DNA of 11,191 nucleotides, from the NCBI GenBank assembly GCA_031369365.1, contig JANMOP010000047.1:1-11191 (forward strand), written 5' to 3'. The stretch's first letter is position 1. Each line of letters starts with the position of its first letter. Positions 1 through 6,400 of this stretch are shown here, in pieces. The stretch is from Methylotenera_A sp031369365 (GTDB lineage: Bacteria; Pseudomonadota; Gammaproteobacteria; Burkholderiales; Methylophilaceae). A program made the position numbers and the translations under genes. The notes beneath the pieces were generated by a model. The model made no database searches. It worked only from the letters and a program-made list of their open reading frames with translations, and was not told the DNA's origin.

Positions 1-47
1 GCCAGCACGAAAATAGTGATGTTTTGCATGGTAAGTAAATCTGTCAT
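1..47 (-). CDS. pntA2: NAD(P) transhydrogenase subunit alpha part 2 (PntA2), N-terminal fragment, cut by window edge
   Basis: Only the first 15 codons are present, reading MTDLLTMQNITIFVL before the sequence runs off the left edge. They follow pntA1 by 41 bases on the same strand. In alpha- and betaproteobacteria the transhydrogenase alpha subunit is split into a soluble NAD-binding part and a short membrane part of about 100 residues, encoded next in line, and this start fits that second part. A strong ribosome binding site, GGGAGGA, lies just upstream at 52-58. The identification rests mostly on gene order and the hydrophobic start, since too little protein is visible for a family match on its own. 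Confidence 0.7.
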   Translation of the reverse strand, partial: MTDLLTMQNITIFVL

Positions 48-51
48 GGCT

Positions 52-58
52 TCCTCCC
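52..58 (-). promoter_or_regulatory. ribosome binding site of pntA2
   Basis: On the minus strand GGGAGGA ends four bases before the ATG at 47. It is one of the strongest Shine-Dalgarno sequences in the window and supports a real gene running off the left edge. Confidence 0.7.
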
Positions 59-86
59 TACTTCTTTTCGATTATATTTTTAATTT

Positions 87-108
87 AATTAATTAGGCTT
101 AATTAATT
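87..108. repeat. perfect 9-base inverted repeat spanning the pntA1 stop codon
   Basis: AATTAATTA (87-95) and TAATTAATT (100-108) are perfect inverted arms around a GGCT loop. The element covers the last codons and the stop codon of pntA1, 40 bases before the pntA2 start. All stem pairs are A-T, so an RNA hairpin would be weak, and no T-run follows. It does not look like an intrinsic terminator. It could affect message stability between the two alpha parts, or be a chance result of AT-rich codons. Confidence 0.5.
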
Positions 109-1216
109 TGCCATCTTTGCACATCAAACTGGCAGTCACCAATTCATCATCGGCAGGAATATTAAATTTTCCGTCTAAAATCAACAGCTTCAAAAACTCT
201 AAAATATTGCGCGCATAAAAAGCCGAGGCATCTGCGGCAACCAAACTGGGTAAATTGGTGTAGCCTACAATAGTCACGCCGTGTTTCACCACCACTTGAT
301 TGGCCTCGGTGAGCGGACAATTGCCTGCGCCAGTTTTACCCGTACCAGCCGCCATATCGATAATCACTGAGCCAGGTTTCATCTTGGCGACTGTTTCAGC
401 ATGAATTAAAATCGGCGGCTCGCGGCCTGGAATAAGCGCTGATGAAATCACAATATCGGCTTCAGTTGCACGTTGCGCCACAAGCGCCGCCTGACGCGCC
501 ATCCACGAGGCTGGCATTGGGCGCGCATAGCCACCTACACCTGCGGCAGTTTCTTTTTCTTCTTCGGTTTCATAAGGCACGTCTAAAAATTTTGCGCCGA
601 GCGATTCAATTTGCTCTTTTACTGCTGGTCGCACGTCAGATGCCTCGACTACCGCGCCTAACCTTTTAGCCGTGGCAATGGCTTGTAACCCTGCAACACC
701 TGCCCCCAGAACCAATACCCGCGCGGCTTTTACCGTGCCTGCCGAAGTCATCAACATGGGCATAAAACGTTGATAAAAATGGCTCGCCAGCAGCACCGCT
801 TTGTAACCCGCCACATTGGCTTGCGATGACAACACATCCATACTTTGCGCGCGGCTATTTCTAGGTAAAGCTTCGAGTGAGAATGCTGTTAAGCCTTGGT
901 CGGCTATCATTTTTAATTGCGGTTGATTAAACGGTTCTAGTAATCCGATTAAAACTGTACCCGCTTGCATGGCTTTTATTTCGCTAGATTCTGGTGCGCG
1001 CACTTTCAAAAGGATGTCGGCTTGATACACCTCTTCGGCTGAAACTAACTCCGCACCTGCGGTTTGATAGGCTGCATCGGTAATACTGGCACGCTCGCCA
1101 GCGCCCTTTTGAACGAGCACTTGGCATCCGCTAGCGAGCATCTTTTTAACGGTTTCTGGCGTCGCAGCAACGCGACATTCGTATTCTCTAATTTCAGTTG
1201 GAATGCCTATTTTCAT
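89..1216 (-). CDS. pntA1: NAD(P) transhydrogenase subunit alpha part 1 (PntA1), NAD(H)-binding domain I
   Basis: This is the soluble NAD(H)-binding subunit of proton-translocating transhydrogenase. The full enzyme (PntA1, PntA2, PntB) uses the proton motive force to drive hydride transfer from NADH to NADP+, giving NADPH on the cytoplasmic side. The 375-residue length matches the short, split form of the alpha subunit. Visible motifs are the start MKIGIPTEI, the conserved block RNSRAQSMDVLSSQANVAGY (119-138), a Rossmann nucleotide loop GAGVAG (171-176) followed by ASDVRP (192-197), whose Asp194 should bind the adenosine ribose, and the mobile-loop signature GGYARPMP (228-235). The ATG is three bases after the tpiA stop and has no clear Shine-Dalgarno, so it is probably translationally coupled to tpiA. 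Linkage to the CBB genes suggests that the NADPH supports the reductive steps of carbon fixation; this is inference. Confidence 0.95.
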   Translation of the reverse strand: MKIGIPTEIREYECRVAATPETVKKMLASGCQVLVQKGAGERASITDAAYQTAGAELVSAEEVYQADILLKVRAPESSEIKAMQAGTVLIGLLEPFNQPQLKMIADQGLTAFSLEALPRNSRAQSMDVLSSQANVAGYKAVLLASHFYQRFMPMLMTSAGTVKAARVLVLGAGVAGLQAIATAKRLGAVVEASDVRPAVKEQIESLGAKFLDVPYETEEEKETAAGVGGYARPMPASWMARQAALVAQRATEADIVISSALIPGREPPILIHAETVAKMKPGSVIIDMAAGTGKTGAGNCPLTEANQVVVKHGVTIVGYTNLPSLVAADASAFYARNILEFLKLLILDGKFNIPADDELVTASLMCKDGKLIKPN

Positions 1217-1219
1217 TTT

Positions 1220-2002
1220 TTATATCTTTGCGCCTTGTTGAACAGCAATTTGGTTAGCCTGTTTACATATGTCCACAAAAGATGTTGCATCTAAAGAACA
1301 TCGCCCAACTAACCCACCATCAATATCTGGCATGGCAAACAGCCCAGCTGCATTTGAAGGATGAAAGCTGCCCCCATATAGGATGCGTACATTTTTAGCA
1401 ATTTTTGCATCGCATCTTGCTACGCGCTCACGAATAAATTCGTGCACCTGCTGTGCTTGTTCTGGCGTAGCTGGAACATCTGTACCCACGGCCCAAAGCG
1501 GCTCGTAAGCTAACACAGCTTTATCCAAAACCTCTGCACCAAAGCGCCGAATGATAGAATCCAATTGCCGCCCAATAACGTATTCTGTCCAGTCAGATTC
1601 GCGCTCCTCTTTAGATTCGCCCATGCAAAAAATCGGCGTTAAGCCTGCTTTTTCTGCTGCGTTAAATCGTGTTGCGGCAGTGTCATCAGTCTCGTGAAAC
1701 TGTATGCGTCGCTCCGAATGCCCAACAATGACATAACTACAGCCATAATCGGCTAGCATAAAGGCAGAAACTGCGCCTGTGAGCGCCACATTTTCATTGG
1801 AACACAAGTTTTGAGCGCCCCATTGCATATTGGTATTTTGCAACAAAGTTTGTGCTTGAGCAAGATATGGGTAAGGCACGCAGACGACGAAATCTGCTTG
1901 ATTCAAATCACTCAGACCAGCAATTAAACTTTGCAATAGCACTTGATTTTGTGCAATACGTCCATTCATTTTCCAATTACCGACCACAAGTTTACGTCTC
2001 AT
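1220..2002 (-). CDS. tpiA: triosephosphate isomerase
   Basis: Interconverts dihydroxyacetone phosphate and glyceraldehyde 3-phosphate. In the Calvin cycle it supplies DHAP for aldolase. The 260-residue protein has the usual length and carries all active-site signatures: NWKMN with Asn9 and Lys11, VGHSERR with the electrophilic His95, AYEPLWAVGT with the catalytic base Glu167 at the start of flexible loop 6, and the phosphate-binding YGGS near the C terminus. It begins 20 bases after fba, with a weak AGG (2014-2016) 11 bases upstream of the ATG. It is followed by pntA1 after only three bases. Placing tpiA inside a cbb operon is less common than cbbA, cbbF or cbbP. Whether a second tpiA serves glycolysis elsewhere cannot be seen here. 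Confidence 0.97.
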   Translation of the reverse strand: MRRKLVVGNWKMNGRIAQNQVLLQSLIAGLSDLNQADFVVCVPYPYLAQAQTLLQNTNMQWGAQNLCSNENVALTGAVSAFMLADYGCSYVIVGHSERRIQFHETDDTAATRFNAAEKAGLTPIFCMGESKEERESDWTEYVIGRQLDSIIRRFGAEVLDKAVLAYEPLWAVGTDVPATPEQAQQVHEFIRERVARCDAKIAKNVRILYGGSFHPSNAAGLFAMPDIDGGLVGRCSLDATSFVDICKQANQIAVQQGAKI

Positions 2003-2022
2003 TTTTTATTTTACCTAAGGGC

Positions 2023-3087
2023 TTATTTTATCACTGGCGCAAATTCGCCTTTTGAATAGCGCGCTGCCATCACGTCTAAAGAAATCACTTTAATTTTTGC
2101 GGCTTGCCCTGCGCTGCCAAACGCTTCAAAGCGGTTTTTACATACGCTTCTAGCGGCAATGGTGGCCGCTTTTAGAAAGAAGCGTGGATCGAATTCTTGT
2201 GGGTGCTGTGCCATTTCTCGACGAATAGTCGCCGTCATGGCCAAGCGAATATCGGTATCAATATTGATTTTACGCACACCATTTTTAATCCCTTCTACAA
2301 TTTCAGAAACGGGCACGCCATAGGTTTCTTTAATCTGTCCGCCGTATTCGCGAATCATCTGTAACCATTCTTGCTCGACACTGGATGAGCCGTGCATCAC
2401 TAGATGTGTATTGGGAATGCGCGCGTGAATACTGCGAATGCGGTCTATTGATAGAATGTCACCCGTCGGCGGACGGCTAAATTTATAAGCACCGTGGCTA
2501 GTGCCAATCGCAATTGCCAGCGCATCGACTTGCGTGGCTTTGACGAATGCGGCCGCTTCATCTGGGTCGGTAAGTAGCTGCGAGTGGCTTAAAATGCCCT
2601 CTGCACCGCCGCCATCTTCCTCGCCCGCTTGACCTGTTTCTAGCGAGCCAAGCACACCAAGCTCACCCTCTACTGAAACGCCCACCGCATGTGCGGCCTC
2701 TACCACTTGGCGGCTGACATGCACGTTGTAATCAAACGTGGCAGGCGTTTTCGCATCATCCATTAGCGAGCCATCCATCATCACGCTAGAAAAGCTGCTA
2801 CGAAGCGCTGTCTGGCAAACCGCTGGCGATGCACCATGATCTTGATGCATACACAATGGAATATGCGGATATTGCTCGATTGCGGCTTCTACCAAATGGC
2901 GTAAAAAAGCCTCACCCGCATAACCGCGCGCGCCTGCTGAGGCTTGCAAAATCACGGGGCTATCCACCTCATTTGCCGCTTGCATAATGGCATGAATTTG
3001 TTCCATATTATTCACGTTAAAAGCGGGTAAGCCATACTGATGCTCGGCCGCGTGATCTAACAACTGCCTAAGTGAAACTAATGCCAT
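2023..3087 (-). CDS. cbbA: class II fructose-1,6-bisphosphate aldolase, Calvin-cycle type
   Basis: A Zn-dependent aldolase that condenses DHAP with glyceraldehyde 3-phosphate to give fructose 1,6-bisphosphate. In the Calvin cycle it generally also makes sedoheptulose 1,7-bisphosphate from erythrose 4-phosphate. The 354-residue protein fits the CbbA/Fba subtype of class II enzymes. Visible active-site elements are HQDHG (81-85), with the probable catalytic Asp83 and zinc ligand His84; VEGELG (139-144) with metal-site glutamates; GTSHGAYKF (195-203) with the zinc ligand His198; VMHGSSS (230-236) with zinc ligand His232; and KINIDTDIR, which contacts the phosphate. An AGGA ribosome binding site (3097-3100) lies nine bases before the ATG. 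The gap to prk is 22 bases. It sits between the enzymes that make and consume its substrates, so an anabolic role is likely. Confidence 0.96.
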   Translation of the reverse strand: MALVSLRQLLDHAAEHQYGLPAFNVNNMEQIHAIMQAANEVDSPVILQASAGARGYAGEAFLRHLVEAAIEQYPHIPLCMHQDHGASPAVCQTALRSSFSSVMMDGSLMDDAKTPATFDYNVHVSRQVVEAAHAVGVSVEGELGVLGSLETGQAGEEDGGGAEGILSHSQLLTDPDEAAAFVKATQVDALAIAIGTSHGAYKFSRPPTGDILSIDRIRSIHARIPNTHLVMHGSSSVEQEWLQMIREYGGQIKETYGVPVSEIVEGIKNGVRKINIDTDIRLAMTATIRREMAQHPQEFDPRFFLKAATIAARSVCKNRFEAFGSAGQAAKIKVISLDVMAARYSKGEFAPVIK

Positions 3088-3096
3088 TAATTTTTA

Positions 3097-3100
3097 TCCT
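3097..3100 (-). promoter_or_regulatory. ribosome binding site of cbbA
   Basis: AGGA on the minus strand, nine bases before the ATG at 3087. It supports that start over internal methionines. Confidence 0.5.
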
Positions 3101-3109
3101 GAATCATTA

Positions 3110-3970
3110 TTATTTGCTGTTTGCCATTAGCTGTAAGACCCTAGGCGTGAAAATAAATTGCAATGCCAAACTCATTTTTCCACCTGGCACGACGATGGTA
3201 TTAGGTCGTGTAATCATCGAGCCGTGCAACATGTTCAATAAATACTGAAAATCCACACCTTTAGGATTAGCAAAACGAATCACTAATATACTCTCATCTG
3301 GGCTAGGAATATCTTTTGCGATAAAGGGATTAGAGGTGTCAACTGTCGGCACGCGCTGAAAATTAATGTGCGTGCGCGAAAACTGCGGGCAAATATGATG
3401 AATGTAATCGGGCATTCTGTTCAAAATAGTTTCAATCACCGCTTCAGAAGAGTATCCGCGCATTTTTTTATCGCGATGCAGTTTTTGGATCCATTCCAAA
3501 TTGATAATTGGCACCACGCCAACCAACAAATCCACATGTTTGGCTACATTGGCATCCCTGCCTACATAGCCGCCATGCAAGCCTTCATAAAACAAAATGT
3601 CCGATTCCGCGTCTTCCCATGGCGTCATCGTGCCCGCTTTTTGGTTGTAAGGCCGCCCTTCATCTTCAGAATGAATATATTTTCTTGTTTTGCAATGGCC
3701 AGTTTGTCCAAAAACTTCAAACGTGTTGGCTAACTCGCCCAATATATTGGCTTCTGGGCCAAAGTGACTGAAATTGCTTGTTGGGTCTAGGTCGCGCTGT
3801 TTAATCAGCACGTCCATTTCGGCGCGTTCATATTTGTGATAGGAGTCGCCCTCAATCACAGTTGCATTAATTTTTTCGCGCTTAAAAATATGCTGAAAGC
3901 TTTGGCGCACCGTGGTTGTGCCAGAGCCAGATGAGCCAGTGATCGCTACAATTGGAAACTTCTTAGACAT
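3110..3970 (-). CDS. cbbP: phosphoribulokinase
   Basis: Phosphorylates ribulose 5-phosphate with ATP to make RuBP, the CO2 acceptor for RuBisCO. With RuBisCO it is the diagnostic Calvin-cycle enzyme. At 286 residues it matches the short proteobacterial form, not the longer cyanobacterial or plant form. It has a P-loop GSSGSGTTT (12-20), the conserved EGDSYHKY (40-47) with the probable catalytic base Asp42, the Walker-B-like FYEGLHGG (127-134) with Glu129, and basic substrate-binding residues around HRDKKMRGYS (165-174). A ribosome binding site GGGTGGA lies three bases before the ATG, although this spacing is short. fbp ends 24 bases upstream. Bacterial PRKs of this class are commonly activated by NADH and inhibited by AMP; that is family knowledge, not seen here. 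Confidence 0.97.
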   Translation of the reverse strand: MSKKFPIVAITGSSGSGTTTVRQSFQHIFKREKINATVIEGDSYHKYERAEMDVLIKQRDLDPTSNFSHFGPEANILGELANTFEVFGQTGHCKTRKYIHSEDEGRPYNQKAGTMTPWEDAESDILFYEGLHGGYVGRDANVAKHVDLLVGVVPIINLEWIQKLHRDKKMRGYSSEAVIETILNRMPDYIHHICPQFSRTHINFQRVPTVDTSNPFIAKDIPSPDESILVIRFANPKGVDFQYLLNMLHGSMITRPNTIVVPGGKMSLALQFIFTPRVLQLMANSK

Positions 3971-3994
3971 AATCCACCCTGTAATACTTAAATA

Positions 3995-5014
3995 TCAATG
4001 CGATTTATCGAATATTTGGTGATACTGCACTAGCCTTTCCACTTCATTTTTAGAGCCAATAATAATAGGTGTACGTTGGTGAATTGCTGTTGGGGCGAGT
4101 GTTAAAACACGCTCGCGCCCTGTTGAGCTTTTGCCGCCCGCTTGCTCTACTATCCAGCTCATCGGATTAAGCTCATACAGCAAGCGTAAGCGCCCTGCTT
4201 TTAGTGGCGATTTATTATCTTTTGGGTATAAATACACACCGCCGCGCATCAATATACGATGCAAATCGGCCACCATGCTCGCTATCCAGCGCATATTAAA
4301 ATCTTTGCCGCGTGCGCCAGTGGTGCCAGCTTGGCACTCGCTTACATATTGCTGTATTGGCGGCTCCCAAAAACGTGCATTACTGGCATTAATGGCGAAC
4401 TCTTGCGTATCCTCTATAACCCGCATTTTTGCTTGGGTGAGCACAAATTCGTTGGTTGTTCTATCCAAAGTAAAACATTGCACGCCATCGCCAAAAGTAA
4501 ACACCAGGACTACCGAAGGCCCGTAAATCGCATAACCCGCAAATACTTGCTCAGTGCCTTTTACCAAAAAATCTGCTACCAGCGTAGCTCTGCCAACTGG
4601 CGCTCTCAATATTGAGAAGATTGAGCCTACAGCAACATTCACTTCGATATTGGATGAGCCATCTAACGGGTCGAATATCGCTAAATAATTGGGTTTTGTG
4701 TTATCTGTTTGCAGCAAAATTGCATCGTCTAATTCTTCTGAAACCATGCCCGCTACCGCATCGCAAGCTTGCAAATTTGCCACAAAGCAATCATTTGTGA
4801 GTAAGTCTAATTTGGCTTGCTGCTCACCTTGCACATTCTCATTATCCAGCTTGCCTAACTGTCCTGCTAAGGGCGCGGCTTCTACCATCTTAGCCACTTG
4901 TTTAACACTTTCCACAATGGCTTTAATCACCAATACTAGTCGTTGCTCTGCTTCAGATTGACTGAATTTTTCGTTTAAAAAAGTATCAAGGTTTTTTTGC
5001 AACTTGTTCACCAT
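3995..5014 (-). CDS. cbbF: class I fructose-1,6-bisphosphatase
   Basis: Hydrolyses fructose 1,6-bisphosphate to fructose 6-phosphate, and in many autotrophs also sedoheptulose 1,7-bisphosphate, for RuBP regeneration. The 339-residue protein has the class I metal and substrate motifs: GEQQAKLD (63-70), SEE (92-94), the metal-site signature FDPLDGSSN (114-122), MRWIASMVAD (241-250), the phosphosugar-binding YLYPKDNK (261-268), and RLLYELNPMSWIVEQAGG (277-294). The ATG lies inside the end of cbbX, with a 29-base overlap in another frame, and a modest purine stretch GGCGGG precedes it. A GTG one codon later is an alternative start. The overlap argues for translational coupling to cbbX. No redox-regulatory cysteine insert of the chloroplast type is apparent. 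Confidence 0.96.
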   Translation of the reverse strand: MVNKLQKNLDTFLNEKFSQSEAEQRLVLVIKAIVESVKQVAKMVEAAPLAGQLGKLDNENVQGEQQAKLDLLTNDCFVANLQACDAVAGMVSEELDDAILLQTDNTKPNYLAIFDPLDGSSNIEVNVAVGSIFSILRAPVGRATLVADFLVKGTEQVFAGYAIYGPSVVLVFTFGDGVQCFTLDRTTNEFVLTQAKMRVIEDTQEFAINASNARFWEPPIQQYVSECQAGTTGARGKDFNMRWIASMVADLHRILMRGGVYLYPKDNKSPLKAGRLRLLYELNPMSWIVEQAGGKSSTGRERVLTLAPTAIHQRTPIIIGSKNEVERLVQYHQIFDKSH

Positions 5015-5906
5015 TTAGCCCGCCTTCAAACACGCGTGAGGCACGAATATCGGCCTCGGTAATTAAAGATAAATCTTCTGCTGTCGTTTCTTTTTTATGC
5101 ATAATTGCATCATTAAATAGTCGGTTCGCTTGCCGCAATCTAGCTCGATCTAACGCGTTGCGAATCGAGCGTGCATTGGCAAAATGTGGTTGTTGCTTAC
5201 GCTTTTCAATATAATCTTTCATCGCACTAAATGCAGCTTCATCTAAATTGTAATGCATAGCATCTGCCATTAATTTTGTGATTTCCAGCAACTCGTTTTC
5301 GTTATAATCAGGAAAATCCACATGATGCGCAATGCGTGACGACATACCAGGATTGGATTTAAAAAAAGTGCCCATGCGGTCATAATAACCCGCCAAAATC
5401 ACTACCAAATCATCGCGATGATTTTCCATAGTTTGCAGTAAAATCTCAATTGATTCTTGCCCGTAATCGCGTTCATTCTCTGGCTTATATAGGTAATAAG
5501 CTTCATCAATAAATAGTACACCACCCATGGCTTTTTTGATGACTTCTTTGGTTTTTGGCGCAGTATGGCCGATGTATTGCCCCACCAAATCGTCACGTGT
5601 GACACTCACCACATGGTTCTGCCGAATGTAGCCAAGGCGATGCAAAATATCCGCCATTTTCATGGCTACCGTTGTTTTGCCAGTACCAGGATTACCCGTA
5701 AAACACATGTGTAAGCTCGGTTTAGCGGCCTCAATACCGAGTTGCAACCGAGCTTTTGTGATAAGCAAATAAGCCGCAATCTCTCGAATGCGCTGCTTAA
5801 CAGGCACTAAGCCAACTAAATCTTGGTCAAGCTTATCCAGCACCTCATTGATATGAGATTCTTCTAGCAGTGCTTGTATATCAATTTTGTCGGTTTTAGC
5901 GATCAT
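4986..5906 (-). CDS. cbbX: red-type RuBisCO activase CbbX (AAA+ ATPase)
   Basis: An AAA+ motor that frees red-type RuBisCO from tight-binding sugar phosphates by transiently pulling the C-terminal tail of the large subunit into its hexamer pore; RuBP acts as allosteric activator in characterised members. Of 306 residues, the visible elements are Walker A GNPGTGKT (71-78, Lys77), the pore loop YIGHTA (111-116, Tyr111), Walker B VLFIDEA (130-136, Asp134/Glu135), sensor 1 VILAGY (169-174), a probable arginine finger in NPGMSSR (185-191), and sensor 2 region NARSIRNALDRA near the C terminus. The ATG is five bases after the cbbS stop without a convincing Shine-Dalgarno, so it probably depends on reinitiation or coupling from cbbS. 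Position directly after cbbLS fits activation of this RuBisCO. Confidence 0.97.
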   Translation of the reverse strand: MIAKTDKIDIQALLEESHINEVLDKLDQDLVGLVPVKQRIREIAAYLLITKARLQLGIEAAKPSLHMCFTGNPGTGKTTVAMKMADILHRLGYIRQNHVVSVTRDDLVGQYIGHTAPKTKEVIKKAMGGVLFIDEAYYLYKPENERDYGQESIEILLQTMENHRDDLVVILAGYYDRMGTFFKSNPGMSSRIAHHVDFPDYNENELLEITKLMADAMHYNLDEAAFSAMKDYIEKRKQQPHFANARSIRNALDRARLRQANRLFNDAIMHKKETTAEDLSLITEADIRASRVFEGGLNGEQVAKKP

Positions 5907-5911
5907 ATTAA

Positions 5912-6346
5912 TTAGTAGCGTTCGCCTTCTGGCTTATCGGTAGCGTAAGAATGAATAGTATAGCGGATGTTACGGCCATCAGTCTCTTGACGCACAATGC
6001 CAAAGCCTGGTTCGTTTTTAGGGCGATTCACTATATACGACATGGTTGGGCTTTCCACACCGCGCACCGAGCTAAACGCCATCACGCGAATGTAGTGATT
6101 AGGGAAAGTTTTTCGGCAATTATTGATTTCCATCAAAATGCCTGCGGGGTCTTTAAGGTCAAACATGGGCGCGCCGAACATTTCCCAATAAGTATTGCGC
6201 GGATGCGGGTCATCAGTGTATTCCACCGATATTGCCCAGCCTTTGCCAAGTGCATATTTAATTTGGGCGGTGATTTGCACATCAGTGAGCGGTGGCAGAA
6301 ACGAAAACTGCCCTTGTGTAACGATTCCATTTAGGTTGGTCATCAT
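5912..6346 (-). CDS. cbbS: RuBisCO small subunit, red type (form IC)
   Basis: Caps the large-subunit octamer to form the L8S8 holoenzyme. The 144-residue length and a C-terminal extension (about 108-144) with RPKNEPGFGI (108-117) mark the red-type small subunit; green-type subunits lack this tail, which in red-type enzymes forms beta-hairpins lining the central channel. Other family features are GQFSFLPPLTD (12-22), YALGKGWAISVEYTDDPHPRN (31-51) and YWEMFGAPMFDL (53-64). The gene opens with two consecutive ATGs (6346 and 6343). AAGGAGA at 6354-6360 lies seven bases before the first and ten before the second, so either is usable. It follows cbbL by 51 bases that contain a 16-base tandem repeat. 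Confidence 0.97.
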   Translation of the reverse strand: MMTNLNGIVTQGQFSFLPPLTDVQITAQIKYALGKGWAISVEYTDDPHPRNTYWEMFGAPMFDLKDPAGILMEINNCRKTFPNHYIRVMAFSSVRGVESPTMSYIVNRPKNEPGFGIVRQETDGRNIRYTIHSYATDKPEGERY

Positions 6347-6353
6347 GATAAAT

Positions 6354-6360
6354 TCTCCTT
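6354..6360 (-). promoter_or_regulatory. ribosome binding site of cbbS
   Basis: AAGGAGA on the minus strand is a near-consensus Shine-Dalgarno, seven bases from the first ATG and ten from the second. It is stronger than the site of cbbL, which is consistent with the need for equimolar subunits. Confidence 0.75.
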
Positions 6361-6368
6361 AAATTCTT

Positions 6369-6400
6369 AAAACCTGAATATTTAAAAACCTGTATCTCTA
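6369..6400. repeat. 16-base imperfect tandem repeat between cbbL and cbbS
   Basis: AAAACCTGAATATTTA (6369-6384) is followed directly by AAAACCTGTATCTCTA (6385-6400), identical at 13 of 16 positions. A third decayed unit beginning AAAACTGG starts at 6401, in phase, and runs into the cbbL 3' end. The tract fills the cbbL-cbbS gap. A recent slippage duplication is possible. No function is evident. Confidence 0.6.

Noticed and set aside
4131..4961. Several plus-strand reading frames of 62-131 codons opposite fbp
   Set aside because: They lie antisense to a well-supported FBPase gene, lack family motifs and have no ribosome binding sites; they are shadows of codon bias.
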